Program-made: the position numbers and the translations under genes | Notes under the pieces: model-generated | Databases searched by the model: none | What the model saw: the letters and a program-made list of their open reading frames with translations, nothing else | Told to the model about the DNA's origin: nothing | In this document: positions 7,701 through 17,315 of the stretch, in pieces | How positions within the stretch are numbered: the first letter of the stretch is position 1 | How the letters are laid out: every line of letters starts with the position of its first letter | Assembly: GCF_002813445.1 (NCBI RefSeq) | Contig: NZ_PHHD01000001.1 | Span: 3,100,001-3,164,000, forward strand | DNA from: Pseudomonas tolaasii NCPPB 2192 | GTDB taxonomy: Bacteria; Pseudomonadota; Gammaproteobacteria; Pseudomonadales; Pseudomonadaceae | Reading direction: 5' to 3' | Length of the DNA: 64,000 bases

Positions 7701-8738
7701 TCAGAGTTTTTCCGGCTGGCGATTCCAGTGCCTGAACAACGGCTCCGCCAGAAACAACACAAACAGCAAGCGCATCACCTGCATGGCCGTGACCAACGGC
7801 ACCGACAGTTGCAGGGTCTCGGCCGTGAGGCTCATTTCGGCAATGCCGCCCGGCATCATGCCCAGGGTCAGTGAACGCAAATCCAGTTGCGTGAGCGCAC
7901 TCAAACCCACCGCCGCCAGTGTCGCCAGTGCCATGGTCAAGGCCGTGCCGATCAGGGTTCTGCCCATGAACGACGGCGCCCGGCGAAAGAACTGGCGGTT
8001 GAAGTGGCAACCCAACCCGCTGCCGATCAGCCATTGGCCGATCTGGCTGCCACCGTTGGGCAGGCCGTAATGCAAGTCCCACACGACACTTGCGGTCGCG
8101 CTGACCAGCAATGGCCCGAACAGCCAAGGGTTTGGCTGACGCAGACGCTGCCAGCCCCAGGCCACCAACGCGCCCAGCGGAAACAACAGCGCCAGCCACG
8201 CCCAACTCACCGGCGCCGGATGAAACTGCGGCGTTCCGCCTTCGAGCAAATATTTGAAGATTGCCGGCACACACAGCACCACCGCCAGCACGCGCAAACT
8301 CTGGCCCGCCGCGACACGGCTGAGCACCGCGCCATTGCGGGCACCGAGGTTGACCATCTCACCGGAACCGCCCGGCATGCTGGAGAAAAACGCGGTGGCA
8401 CGGTCTTCGCCGCTGCGGCGCATCAACCACACGCCGACAATGCTCGACAGGCTGGTGACCAGCGCGCCGAAAAAAATCAGGCCGAAGTGGCTCATCACCT
8501 GCTCGATCACCACCGGGGTGAAGTGCAGGCCAATGCCGATGCCCACCACCCATTGGCCGCATTTGCGCCCGCCGGGAATCTCCGCCAACTGCCACGGCGT
8601 CAGGCAGCGCACCAGGATAATCGCCAGCAACGAGCCGACCATATACGGCAAAGGCCAGCCGACAAGGCTGGCCAGGTAACCGCCGGCCAGGCCGACCAGC
8701 GGTGTTCCCCACCAATGTTTAAAGGTGACCTCAGACAT
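7701..8738 (-). CDS. AbrB family membrane protein
   Basis: About 345 residues and almost wholly hydrophobic, with roughly ten membrane segments arranged as two repeats. Each repeat begins with a glycine-rich pattern (LVGLAGGYLASLVGWPLPYMVGSLLA early; NPWLFGPLLVSA later) typical of the AbrB/'ammonia monooxygenase-like' family. The function is not established; transport has been proposed. The start at MSEVTFKHWW was preferred to an ATG nine codons upstream. Either way the gene overlaps the end of tctA by at least eight bases, so it is likely the last gene of the tct operon. Confidence 0.85.
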   Translation of the reverse strand: MSEVTFKHWWGTPLVGLAGGYLASLVGWPLPYMVGSLLAIILVRCLTPWQLAEIPGGRKCGQWVVGIGIGLHFTPVVIEQVMSHFGLIFFGALVTSLSSIVGVWLMRRSGEDRATAFFSSMPGGSGEMVNLGARNGAVLSRVAAGQSLRVLAVVLCVPAIFKYLLEGGTPQFHPAPVSWAWLALLFPLGALVAWGWQRLRQPNPWLFGPLLVSATASVVWDLHYGLPNGGSQIGQWLIGSGLGCHFNRQFFRRAPSFMGRTLIGTALTMALATLAAVGLSALTQLDLRSLTLGMMPGGIAEMSLTAETLQLSVPLVTAMQVMRLLFVLFLAEPLFRHWNRQPEKL

Positions 8739-10245
8739 CGGCCAGGGCACGACGCTGCAGGGCACGTTTGCGGTAGATGCGCACCAGCGGGAAGGCCAGC
8801 ATCAGCGCGGTCAGTACCCACACACCAAAGGTGATCGGGCTGGACCAGAGGATCTGCAGGTCACCGTTGGAAATCGACAGCGCGCGGCGCAGGTTCTGTT
8901 CCATCAGGCCGCCGAGGATAAAGCCCAGCAACACTGGCGACAGCGGGAAATCCAGCTTGCGCAGGATGTAACCGAAGATGCCGATACCGACCATCAGGAA
9001 CAGGTCGAAGGTGGTGGCGTGAACCGCGTACACACCGATCGCGGTGATGATGGCGATCACCGGCACCAGCGCCCAGTTCGGCACGGCAAGGATGCGCGTG
9101 AAGATGCGGATCATCGGGATGTTGAGGATCACCAGCATGATGTTGGCGATGAACAACGAGGCGATCAGGCCCCAGACGATGTCCGGTTGCTGTTGGAACA
9201 GCAGCGGGCCGGGGGTGATGTTGTACAGCGACAGGGCGCCGATCATCACCGCGGTGGTGCCCGAGCCGGGTACGCCGAGGGTCAGCATCGGTACGAGAGC
9301 ACCACAGGCGGAGGCGCCAATGGCGGTCTCCGGGGCGGCGAGGCCACGCATGTCGCCTTGTCCGAATTTACCGCTGGCACCGGCCAGGCGTTTCTCGGTC
9401 ATGTAGGCAACGGCTGACGCGAGTGTGGCACCGGCGCCTGGCAACACGCCCATGATGAAGCCCAGCAGGCCGCAACGAATGTTCACCACAAAGACCGCAC
9501 CCGCTTCCTTGAGGTTGAACATCATCCGCCCCGTGGCTTTGACCGCTTCCTGGCCACGGTGGGTTTTTTCCAGCAGCAACAGGATTTCGCTGATGGAGAA
9601 CAGGCCCAGCACCAGCACCACAAACTGGATGCCGTCGGTCAGGTGAATATTGTCGCCGGTGAAACGGTACACGCCGCTGTTGGCGTCGATGCCCACGGCT
9701 GAAAGGAACAGGCCGATCAATGCCGCAACAAAGGTTTTCAACGGCTTGTCACCTGCCATGCCGCCGAGGCAGACAATCGCGAACACCATCAGTACGAAAT
9801 ATTCCGCCGGGCCGAAGGCAATCGCCCACTTGGCCAGCAGCGGGGCAAACAGCACCATGCCGCAGGTGGCGATAAACGCGCCGATGAACGAACTCCAGGC
9901 CGACAGCGACAGCGCCACACCGGCCAGACCTTTGCGGGCCATCGGGTAGCCGTCGAGGGTGGTCATCACGGTGGAGGCTTCGCCCGGAATGTTGAGCAGG
10001 ATCGAGCTGATACGCCCGCCGTATTCACAGCCCAGGTACACGGCTGCCAGCAGGATCAAGGCCGACTCCGGCGGCAGGCCCAACGCGAACGCGATGGGGA
10101 TCAACAGCGCCACGCCGTTGATCGGGCCCAGGCCGGGCAGCAGGCCGACCACGGTGCCGATCAGGGTGCCGCACAGGGCGGTCACCAGGTTGTACGGGGA
10201 CAGTGCAACGCCGAAGCCCTGACCCAAATAGCTGAAAGTATCCAT
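8731..10245 (-). CDS. tctA: Tripartite tricarboxylate transporter, large permease TctA
   Basis: A 504-residue inner-membrane protein with about twelve membrane segments and the TctA signatures LCGTLIGTVVGLLPGLGPINGVALL near the N-terminus and GVPGSGTTAVMIGAL in the middle. It is the main channel subunit of the tripartite tricarboxylate transporter, a secondary transporter fed by the periplasmic TctC. The start at MDTFSYLGQGF is the one just after the tctB stop and gives the family length. The order tctC-tctB-tctA on the minus strand matches the classical citrate system. Confidence 0.95.
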   Translation of the reverse strand: MDTFSYLGQGFGVALSPYNLVTALCGTLIGTVVGLLPGLGPINGVALLIPIAFALGLPPESALILLAAVYLGCEYGGRISSILLNIPGEASTVMTTLDGYPMARKGLAGVALSLSAWSSFIGAFIATCGMVLFAPLLAKWAIAFGPAEYFVLMVFAIVCLGGMAGDKPLKTFVAALIGLFLSAVGIDANSGVYRFTGDNIHLTDGIQFVVLVLGLFSISEILLLLEKTHRGQEAVKATGRMMFNLKEAGAVFVVNIRCGLLGFIMGVLPGAGATLASAVAYMTEKRLAGASGKFGQGDMRGLAAPETAIGASACGALVPMLTLGVPGSGTTAVMIGALSLYNITPGPLLFQQQPDIVWGLIASLFIANIMLVILNIPMIRIFTRILAVPNWALVPVIAIITAIGVYAVHATTFDLFLMVGIGIFGYILRKLDFPLSPVLLGFILGGLMEQNLRRALSISNGDLQILWSSPITFGVWVLTALMLAFPLVRIYRKRALQRRALADV

Positions 10246-10246
10246 G

Positions 10247-10705
10247 TCAGTTCTCCAGAACGTCGAGCAGGCCGAGGGGCAGCGGTACATCCATGGCTTT
10301 GTCGAACAGCAGGTACAAGCCGATGGCCATCAACGTGACAATCACCAGGCTCGGCAACCAGCGGCCGCCATACAGGCGCGCCATGGGAATGCCGATCAGC
10401 ATGCTGCTGAGGATGAAGCCCAGCGGTTCGAAAGTACCGGCGAACACGATCAGCAACGCCACGCAGATGCCGATCTTGATCAGGGTTTCGCGGTCCAGCG
10501 CGGGCTCTTCTTCCGTGTGTTTGGTTGGCTGCGGGCGGAACAGCATGTAGATCAGGCCCAGGCTCATCAGCCCGAGCATCAGCAGCGGGTAGGCGCGCGG
10601 GCCGACCGGCTCGTAGGAAAACGACGCTTGATAAGGCCAGGCCATCAGCGCCAGGCCGGCGCAGACCAGCAGCATCACCGAGGCGAAAATGCGTTGTAAG
10701 AACAT
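10247..10705 (-). CDS. tctB: Tripartite tricarboxylate transporter, small permease TctB
   Basis: A 152-residue protein with four predicted membrane segments (for example FASVMLLVCAGLALMAW and YPLLMLGLMSLGLIYMLF), the size and topology of TctB. It supports TctA in the membrane. It lies between tctC and tctA, with one base between its stop and the tctA start, so the permeases are surely co-translated. Confidence 0.93.
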   Translation of the reverse strand: MFLQRIFASVMLLVCAGLALMAWPYQASFSYEPVGPRAYPLLMLGLMSLGLIYMLFRPQPTKHTEEEPALDRETLIKIGICVALLIVFAGTFEPLGFILSSMLIGIPMARLYGGRWLPSLVIVTLMAIGLYLLFDKAMDVPLPLGLLDVLEN

Positions 10706-10765
10706 GTGGAACTCCTGGGCCGCGCCGCCTGTTCAAAAGGGCGCGGCCGAGCAAAAGAGGAGCGA

Positions 10766-11749
10766 TTACTGGATCAGGCCGAACTCTTTGGCCAGCACTT
10801 TGTAGTCCGCCACCTGTTTTTTCACGTAGGTGTCCAGCTCCGGGCCGGTCATGGCGAACGGGAACAGTTCGCGCTGGTCACGCAGCTTGGCGAACTCCTC
10901 GGAGGCCAGCAGTTTGTCGAACGCTTCCTTCCACCAGGCGTATTCCGCATCGCTGACCTTTGGCCCGAGGTAGAAGCCACGCACCACTGGCCAGACGATG
11001 TCGTAGCCTTGCTCTTTGGCGGTCGGAATGTTCTTCATTTCCGGCTCGTCCAGGCGCTGCTCGGAGAACACGGCCAGCAGGCGCATGTCACCACTCAGGA
11101 TGTGCGGCATGGAGTCGGAGATGTCGGTGCTGCCCACCTGAATGTGGCCGCCGAGCAGGGCAGTAGCGATTTCACCGCCGCCTTCGAGGGCCACGTAACG
11201 CAGCTCGCGCGGGTTGATCCCCGCGGCCTTGGCGATCAGGGCGGTTTGCATCCAGTCCTGGCTGCCGACGGTGCCGCCGGAACCGATCACCACGCTGCCC
11301 GGATCTTTCTTCAAGGCTTTGACGAGATCGTCCAGGGTCTTGTAGGGCGAATCGCTTTTCACCGCGATGGCACCGTAGCTGGTGCCGACGGCCGCCAGCC
11401 AGCGCACGGCGCTTTCATCGAAGCGGCCGAACTTGCCCTGGGCCAGGTTCAACAGCGAACCGCTCGACCAGGCCACCAGCGTACCGGCGTCCGCCGGGCG
11501 CTGAGCAACTACCGCGTTGTAGGCCACCGCGCCCACGCCGCCGGGCATGTAGGTCACGCGCATCGGCTTGCTCAGCAGCTTCTCGTTGACCAGCGCGCTT
11601 TGCGCCAGTTTGCAGGTCAGGTCAAAACCACCGCCGGGGGAGGCGGGGGCGATGCACTCCGGGCGCTTGGGTTCGTCGGCGGCCAGCAACTGGCCGGCGA
11701 ACATCATGCAGCCGGCGGCGAGGGCCAGTTTACGCAGTGAAAAGGTCAT
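10766..11749 (-). CDS. tctC: Tripartite tricarboxylate transporter, periplasmic binding protein TctC
   Basis: A 327-residue secreted binding protein. A signal peptide (MTFSLRKLALAAGCMMFAGQLLAA) is followed by the TctC/Bug family ligand-binding fold, with ECIAPASPGGGFDLTCKLAQ at the first ligand loop. It captures citrate or related tricarboxylates and delivers them to TctAB. It sits after the porin gene and before tctB, and is probably under control of the TctDE system encoded on the other side of the porin gene. Confidence 0.94.
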   Translation of the reverse strand: MTFSLRKLALAAGCMMFAGQLLAADEPKRPECIAPASPGGGFDLTCKLAQSALVNEKLLSKPMRVTYMPGGVGAVAYNAVVAQRPADAGTLVAWSSGSLLNLAQGKFGRFDESAVRWLAAVGTSYGAIAVKSDSPYKTLDDLVKALKKDPGSVVIGSGGTVGSQDWMQTALIAKAAGINPRELRYVALEGGGEIATALLGGHIQVGSTDISDSMPHILSGDMRLLAVFSEQRLDEPEMKNIPTAKEQGYDIVWPVVRGFYLGPKVSDAEYAWWKEAFDKLLASEEFAKLRDQRELFPFAMTGPELDTYVKKQVADYKVLAKEFGLIQ

Positions 11750-11796
11750 GGTTGTCTCCGTCTTTGTTGTTATGGGTATTGCTTGCCGGGTACTGC

Positions 11797-13089
11797 TTAC
11801 CAGAGCGCGACGCTGTAGCTCACCAGCACGCGCACTTCGTCCGCATCACGGGCCGAATAGTTGGTGCGATAGGTGGCGTTACGCAGGCGGAAGGCCACGT
11901 CCTTGAACGTGCCGCTCTGCACCACGTAACGCACTTCGCTGTTACGTTCCCACTCCTTGGCGGTCTCGCCGTTCTTGAGCTTGATGTTGTCACCCGACAG
12001 GTAACGGCTCATGAAACTCAAACCGGGAATGCCCAGCTTGGCGAAGTCGTAGTCGTAACGTGCCTGCCAGGAGCGCTCTTCGGCGCCGGCAAAGTCGTTG
12101 ATCTGCACAAAGTTGACGAGGTACGGGTCGCTGCCATCCACATAGGGGAACGCGCTGTCGCCGAACATGCGCTGGTAGCCGGCGCTGAGCTTATGGCCAT
12201 TGAGGCCGTAGCTGAACAGGCTGCTGAAGGATTTGTTGTCGATCTTGCCGCCACGGGCTGCGCCGGTGTCATCACTGATGGCCAGGCGCACATCGGCGCC
12301 GAACGTGCCTGGACCCATCGGGCGGGAGGCGACCAGGCCGAGGAAGTGCTGGCGGTACACGTCGTCGAGTTGAGCGAAGTGGTAGCTGCCGGTGACCTTG
12401 TCGGCGAACTTGTAATCCGCGCCGCCGAAGTTGAAATGCTTGCCGGTGGCGCCACTGCGGAAGCGGCTGTTCTTGTTGTTGAGGGTGATGTCTTCGTAGT
12501 GGGTGTCGTCGCGGTCCTTGGCCTTGTCGAGACGGCCGCCGGTGAGCACCAGGTTTTTGAATTCCCTGGAGGTCAGCAGGCCGCCGTTGAAGGTCTGCGG
12601 CAGGATGCGCCCGTCGTTGGGCTTGAGGATCGGCAGTTCCGGGATCAGCGCGCCGATTTTAAGCTCGGTGGCGGAAATCTTCACTTTGCCGGTCACACCC
12701 AGCTTGGAGTATTCGTTGGCGGCGCGGCCGTCATCGTGTGTCGGCAACAGGCCGGTGCCGGTGCGGTCGGGGCTGGAGTCGAGCTTGACGCCGAGCATGC
12801 CCAACGCGTCCACGCCGAAGCCGACGGTGCCGTCGGTGTAGCCCGATTGCAGGTTGAGCATGAAACCCTGGGCCCATTCATCGCGTTTGGATTGTTGTGC
12901 GCTGGTGCCGTCGCGAAAGTCGCGGTTGAAATACATGTTGCGGGTTTCGAGGGTACCGCTGCTGTCTTCGAAAAAGGCAGCCTGGCTGAGCGGCGAAAAG
13001 CCGGCAAGGGCAGCGGCACTGGCAAGGGCGGTTTGGGAAAGACGGGAAAAACGCACAGGCGGACGGGCCTGGGGCTGGGTCGACAGCAT
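11797..13089 (-). CDS. opdH: OprD-family porin, tricarboxylate-specific (OpdH-type)
   Basis: A 430-residue outer-membrane porin of the OprD family, with a long signal peptide ending about SQA-AFFEDSS and alternating beta-strand pattern to a C-terminal aromatic residue (SYSVALW). OpdH of P. aeruginosa is the tricarboxylate (cis-aconitate) porin of this family. The OpdH assignment rests mainly on the position between tctCBA and tctDE. The AAFFEDSSGTLETRNMYFNRDF start of the mature protein is typical of OprD members. Confidence 0.92.
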   Translation of the reverse strand: MLSTQPQARPPVRFSRLSQTALASAAALAGFSPLSQAAFFEDSSGTLETRNMYFNRDFRDGTSAQQSKRDEWAQGFMLNLQSGYTDGTVGFGVDALGMLGVKLDSSPDRTGTGLLPTHDDGRAANEYSKLGVTGKVKISATELKIGALIPELPILKPNDGRILPQTFNGGLLTSREFKNLVLTGGRLDKAKDRDDTHYEDITLNNKNSRFRSGATGKHFNFGGADYKFADKVTGSYHFAQLDDVYRQHFLGLVASRPMGPGTFGADVRLAISDDTGAARGGKIDNKSFSSLFSYGLNGHKLSAGYQRMFGDSAFPYVDGSDPYLVNFVQINDFAGAEERSWQARYDYDFAKLGIPGLSFMSRYLSGDNIKLKNGETAKEWERNSEVRYVVQSGTFKDVAFRLRNATYRTNYSARDADEVRVLVSYSVALW

Positions 13090-13123
13090 CGTTGCATACT
13101 CCGTTATTGTTCTTATTTTGGCG

Positions 13124-13143
13124 AAAACGCTTCGAGGCGTTTT
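13124..13143. promoter_or_regulatory. Inverted repeat in the opdH/tctD divergent promoter region
   Basis: AAAACGC-TTCGAG-GCGTTTT is a perfect 7-base inverted repeat 35 bases upstream of opdH and 180 bases upstream of tctD. It could be an operator for TctD or a hairpin in the opdH leader. The rest of the 235-base gap shows nothing I can name. Confidence 0.4.
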
Positions 13144-13324
13144 TCGGGCGCTGCGGATCAGGCAGCTGGGCAGGCATTACCCACCGTCACTTGATGCTAA
13201 AGGGCGAAGCTTTCACTAACCTTTCAGTTGTCTTTCAATGTTTTCGGGCTTCACAGGGCAGTCGCCGCCTGTAAACTGCCCGGCAAAGCGTGGCGTCGAC
13301 CATGCCCGAATGAGGTGAAAATCC

Positions 13325-13996
13325 ATGCGTGTCCTCCTGGTTGAAGACCATCTGCAACTGGCCGAAAGTGTCGCCCAGGCGCTCAAGGGCATGGGTTTGA
13401 CCGTCGACGTGCTGCACGACGGCGTGGCCGCCGACCTGGCCCTGGGCAGCGAGGAATACGCGGCGGTGGTGCTCGATGTGGGGTTGCCGCGCATGGACGG
13501 TTTTGAGGTGCTCGCACGTTTGCGGGCGCGTGGGAAAAATCTGCCTGTGTTGATGCTCACCGCCCGCAGTGATGTGAAAGACCGCGTACACGGCCTGAAC
13601 CTGGGCGCCGACGACTACCTGGCCAAACCTTTCGAACTGACGGAGCTGGAAGCGCGGGTCAAGGCATTGCTGCGCCGCAGTGTGCTGGGCGGCGAGCGCC
13701 AGCAAACCTGTGGTGTGCTGGTGTATGACCTGGACACCCGGCGGTTCACCGTAGGCGGCGAGCTGATGACGCTGACGTCCCGCGAGCAGGCCGTACTCGA
13801 AGCCTTGATCGCGCGCCCGGGCCGGGTAATGAGCAAGGAGCAACTGGCCTCGCAAGTGTTCGGTTTGGACGAAGAAGCCAGCCCCGATGCCATCGAAATC
13901 TACGTGCACCGCCTGCGCAAGAAACTCGACGGCCAGCCGATCGCCATTGTGACCTTCCGTGGCCTCGGCTACCTGCTGGAAGCCCGCGATGCATAA
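13325..13996 (+). CDS. tctD: Response regulator TctD
   Basis: A 223-residue OmpR-class response regulator. The receiver domain has the acidic pair E7/D8, phosphoacceptor Asp51 in VVLDVGLPRMDG, Thr in MLTAR and Lys in YLAKPFE. The C-terminal winged helix includes TSREQAVLEAL and IEIYVHRLRKKLDG. TctD of Salmonella and Pseudomonas controls tricarboxylate uptake. It is divergent from opdH-tctCBA and overlaps tctE by eight bases. Confidence 0.94.
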   Translation: MRVLLVEDHLQLAESVAQALKGMGLTVDVLHDGVAADLALGSEEYAAVVLDVGLPRMDGFEVLARLRARGKNLPVLMLTARSDVKDRVHGLNLGADDYLAKPFELTELEARVKALLRRSVLGGERQQTCGVLVYDLDTRRFTVGGELMTLTSREQAVLEALIARPGRVMSKEQLASQVFGLDEEASPDAIEIYVHRLRKKLDGQPIAIVTFRGLGYLLEARDA

Positions 13997-15374
13997 GCCG
14001 AGCAGCCTGCGTTGGCGCCTGCTGTGGAACCTGGCGCTGTTGCTGGTGGTGCTGATGCTGGCCAGTGGCATGAGCGCCTACTGGAATGGCCGCGAAGCCG
14101 CCGACACGGCCTACGACCGCACGTTGCTGGCCTCGGCGCGGACCATTGCCGCAGGGCTTACGCAAGTGGATGGCACCTTGAGCGCCAACGTTCCGTATGT
14201 CGCCCTCGACACCTTTGCCTACGACAGCGCGGGGCGAATTTATTACCAGGTCAATGACATCGACCGCAAGCTCATTTCCGGCTACGAAAACCTCCCCGGC
14301 CCGCCGCCCGGCACGCCGCGTACCGATGATTACCCGGCCTTGGCAAGGTTCTACAATGCCACTTACCAGGGCCAGCAAGTGCGTGTGGTCAGCCTGCTCA
14401 AGGCTGTTTCCGAACCGAACATGAACGGCATGGCGGAAATCCGCGTGGCGGAAACCGACGAAGCACGCGAAAGCATGGCGCGCAGCCTGATGGCGGACAC
14501 CTTGTTGCGCCTCGGCATGCTGGCCGTTGGCGCGCTGCTGCTGGTGTGGTTTGCCGTGAGCGCCGCGCTGCGCCCGCTGGAGCGCCTGCGCACGGCGGTG
14601 GAAGAGCGCCAGCCGGATGACCTGAGGCCATTGCCGCTGGTCGAGGTGCAGCATGAGTTCGGCCCGCTGGTGCGTTCGCTCAACCACTTCACCGAACGCC
14701 TGCGTGGTCAGTTCGAGCGCCAGGCACAGTTTATTGCCGACGCTTCCCACGAATTGCGCACGCCATTGGCCGCGCTCAAGGCCCGCCTGGAACTGGGGTT
14801 GCGAGCCGAAGACCCGGCCACCTGGCGCAGCACGCTGGAGAGCGCGGCCCAGGGCACGGACCGCTTGACTCATTTGGCCAATCAGTTGCTGTCTCTGGCG
14901 CGCATTGAAAACGGCGCCAGGGCGATTGCCGAAGGTGGCGCGCAGTTGCTCGATCTCAGCCAATTGGCCCGTGAACTCGGCATGGCCATGGCGCCGCTGG
15001 CTCACGCGCGCGGCGTTGCGCTGGCGCTGGAGGCGGATGAGCCGGTGTGGTTGCGCGGTGAGCCGACCTTGTTGAATGAGCTGCTGAGCAACCTGGTGGA
15101 CAACGCGCTGGCTCACACGCCACCCGGCGGCAACGTGATCTTGCGGGTGAGTGCGCCCGCGGTTCTGGAAGTGGAAGATGATGGCCCGGGCATCCCGCTT
15201 GACGAGCGGGACCGGGTATTCGAGCGCTTCTATCGACGCAACCAGCAGGGCATGGGCTCGGGGCTGGGGCTGGCGATTGTCGGTGAGATCTGCCGCGCGC
15301 ACCTGGCGCAGATCAGCCTGCACGATGGTGAGCTGGCGGGGTTGAAGGTGCGCGTGAGTTTTATTGCGGGCTGA
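13989..15374 (+). CDS. tctE: Sensor histidine kinase TctE
   Basis: A 461-residue membrane histidine kinase. An N-terminal membrane segment (LLWNLALLLVVLMLASG) is followed by a periplasmic sensor part, a second membrane segment (LGMLAVGALLLVWFAVS), a HAMP-like linker, the phosphorylation motif FIADASHELRTPLA with His254, and the ATPase domain (LLSNLVDNALAHTPPGG, EDDGPGIP, GSGLGLAIV). The start was set at the ATG overlapping the tctD stop. It presumably senses tricarboxylates and phosphorylates TctD. Confidence 0.94.
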   Translation: MHKPSSLRWRLLWNLALLLVVLMLASGMSAYWNGREAADTAYDRTLLASARTIAAGLTQVDGTLSANVPYVALDTFAYDSAGRIYYQVNDIDRKLISGYENLPGPPPGTPRTDDYPALARFYNATYQGQQVRVVSLLKAVSEPNMNGMAEIRVAETDEARESMARSLMADTLLRLGMLAVGALLLVWFAVSAALRPLERLRTAVEERQPDDLRPLPLVEVQHEFGPLVRSLNHFTERLRGQFERQAQFIADASHELRTPLAALKARLELGLRAEDPATWRSTLESAAQGTDRLTHLANQLLSLARIENGARAIAEGGAQLLDLSQLARELGMAMAPLAHARGVALALEADEPVWLRGEPTLLNELLSNLVDNALAHTPPGGNVILRVSAPAVLEVEDDGPGIPLDERDRVFERFYRRNQQGMGSGLGLAIVGEICRAHLAQISLHDGELAGLKVRVSFIAG

Positions 15375-16196
15375 TCAGTAAAACATCGACCGTGCTTCAT
15401 CCAGCTCGGCGCGCAGGGTGTCGCTGTAAGGATCCACACGCAGCTTTTTGATGGCCGGCAAATGGGAAACCGGCACGCTCGCCAGCGGATGATCGGTGCC
15501 ACGGTGGCAATACAGTGCGGCGACTTGCACCAGGTCGATGTAATCCAGGCTTGGAGAGTCGCGCTCCAGGTCCAGATATTGCCCGGGCAGCTTCGCGAGC
15601 ATCTCCGGGAAGTCCCAGCGGCCCAACAATTTGTCGCCCAATACCGGGTGGATGCTTTCTATCACATGGTTGAGGCTGACCGGGTCGGACAGCAGCTCGT
15701 AGTGGTCTTCGGCATAGGTGAGGATCGGCAGCACGCCAATCTGGTGTACCAGCCCGCCGAGGGCCGCCTGGTCCGGCTTGAGCTGGCTGTGGCTGCGGCA
15801 CAAGGCATAGCTCACGCCGGCCACTTCCAGGCTGCGGCGCCACACATCGCGCATTTTCTGTTCGACGGCTTCGGAGCGGGCGTGGAAGATTTGCTCCATC
15901 ACCAACCCGATCGCCAGGTTGCTGCTGTAGTTGGTGCCCAGACGGGTGATGGCGGTGTGCAGGTCGGTGACTTCCTGGGTGGCGCGCAGCAGCGGGCTGT
16001 TGACCACTTTGATCAGGCGCGCCGACAGGGCGGTATCGCGACCGATCACTTTGCTCAAGTGGCTGATGCTGATATCCGGATCTTCCGCGGCCTGACGTAT
16101 GTTCAGGGCCACTTCCGGTAATGTCGGCAGAACCAGGTCATCGTTGTCGATGGCCGTTACCAAAGCCTGTTGGACTTTTTCCGCCAGCTTGTTCAT
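15375..16196 (-). CDS. HDOD domain protein
   Basis: A 273-residue stand-alone HDOD protein (HD-related output domain). The domain spans nearly the whole chain, with the typical LPTLPEVALNIRQAAEDPDISISHLSKVIGRDTALSARLIKVVNSPL start and the later ALGGLVHQIGVLPIL region. The HD metal-binding His-Asp pair is not evident, as usual in this family, so enzymatic activity is not expected. Family members take part in signalling, motility and stress responses. It is convergent with tctE and sits upstream of nothing it obviously pairs with, so its role is open. Confidence 0.88.
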   Translation of the reverse strand: MNKLAEKVQQALVTAIDNDDLVLPTLPEVALNIRQAAEDPDISISHLSKVIGRDTALSARLIKVVNSPLLRATQEVTDLHTAITRLGTNYSSNLAIGLVMEQIFHARSEAVEQKMRDVWRRSLEVAGVSYALCRSHSQLKPDQAALGGLVHQIGVLPILTYAEDHYELLSDPVSLNHVIESIHPVLGDKLLGRWDFPEMLAKLPGQYLDLERDSPSLDYIDLVQVAALYCHRGTDHPLASVPVSHLPAIKKLRVDPYSDTLRAELDEARSMFY

Positions 16197-16233
16197 TCAT
16201 GCTCTCTAGGGTGCTGCAAAAAAGGTACGGCGA

Positions 16234-17175
16234 TTAACGCTGGATCTCTCGATCACGGTCCAGTTGGTAGGGCAGGTCAAGCAGTTGCAAGCCGGGGCCT
16301 TCCAGGGTGCCTAAGTGCACGTCGCCACTGTCGGCAGCTTCGGCTTGCAGCACGGCCAGAAGTTCAATCGACTGGTCAGCTTTCGCGGCGATGACAACTT
16401 CGCCGATAGAACTGTTGTGGCTGGGCGAGAACAGCGGGGTGCCTGGCTCCGGCAGCTCGGCGGCGTTGAGGTTCAGGCGGTACAGGCGGCGCTTGAGTTT
16501 GCCCAGGTACTGCATGCGCGCGACGATTTCCTGGCCGGTGTAGCAGCCTTTCTTGAAGCTGACGCCGCCGACGGCTTGCAGGTTGAGCATCTGGGGGATG
16601 AACAGCTCGCGGGTTTGCGGCATGACCTGGCCGATACCGGCGCGGATCTGGCCCAGCAGCCAAGCGTTCAGGTCGGCTTCTTTCAACTGCGCAGCCAGTT
16701 GGTTACGTGTCGTTTCGGCTAGATCGGCAGGCACCCAGAGTTCGGCGCGGCCGGGGGAGACGCGAATGGCGATCAATGTGCCGGTGCGTACGACACTGTC
16801 GGTTTCAGCCGGCAGCTCAAGGCCGAAGCTGGCCAGGGCTTGATCCGCATCGGCCAGACCGAAGCGTGCCCAGCCGGCGCTTTCGTCGGTGAGTTTGGAT
16901 TTGGAAAACACAGCGTATTTCTTCAGGTCCGCCAACTGCGGTTCGAGCAGTTCGGTGGCCATGGCCAGGAGCACGCCATCACCTTGCAACACAATGCGAA
17001 AGCTCGACTGCATGCGCCCTTTTTGCGTGCAGCGCGCACCCAGGCTGGCCTGGGTGTCGCTCAGGTAATTGAGGTTGCAGGTCAGTTGCCCTTGCAGGAA
17101 CTTGGAGGCGTCGGAGCCGCGGACGGCGAGAACGCCTTCGTGTGACAGGGGGCAGAAGAAAGCAGAGTCAGCCAT
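16234..17175 (-). CDS. ygfZ: Folate-dependent YgfZ, iron-sulfur cluster maintenance protein
   Basis: A 313-residue member of the GcvT-like YgfZ family, which uses tetrahydrofolate in repair or assembly of certain iron-sulfur enzymes. The family signature K-G-C-Y-x-G-Q-E is present with Cys211 (KKGCYTGQE, residues 208-216), followed by the RMQYLGKLKRRLYRL segment. It is divergent from sdhE, a gene order kept in many gammaproteobacteria. Confidence 0.94.
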   Translation of the reverse strand: MADSAFFCPLSHEGVLAVRGSDASKFLQGQLTCNLNYLSDTQASLGARCTQKGRMQSSFRIVLQGDGVLLAMATELLEPQLADLKKYAVFSKSKLTDESAGWARFGLADADQALASFGLELPAETDSVVRTGTLIAIRVSPGRAELWVPADLAETTRNQLAAQLKEADLNAWLLGQIRAGIGQVMPQTRELFIPQMLNLQAVGGVSFKKGCYTGQEIVARMQYLGKLKRRLYRLNLNAAELPEPGTPLFSPSHNSSIGEVVIAAKADQSIELLAVLQAEAADSGDVHLGTLEGPGLQLLDLPYQLDRDREIQR

Positions 17176-17315
17176 GGTTCATCGCAGGTAAAAAAGTGAT
17201 GGGTGCATCATAGAGGGGCGCCCGGTAAATGGATAGTTTCCATATGGGGCGACCAAAGCCGAGTGTCCCGCTGCCGTCGGGCCTGTATACTTGCCGCCTA
17301 TTTGAGGAGCGCTCC

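Noticed and set aside
13746..15323. 525-codon open frame antisense to tctD/tctE
   Set aside because: The tctD and tctE frames carry intact receiver and kinase motifs; the antisense product has no recognisable domain.
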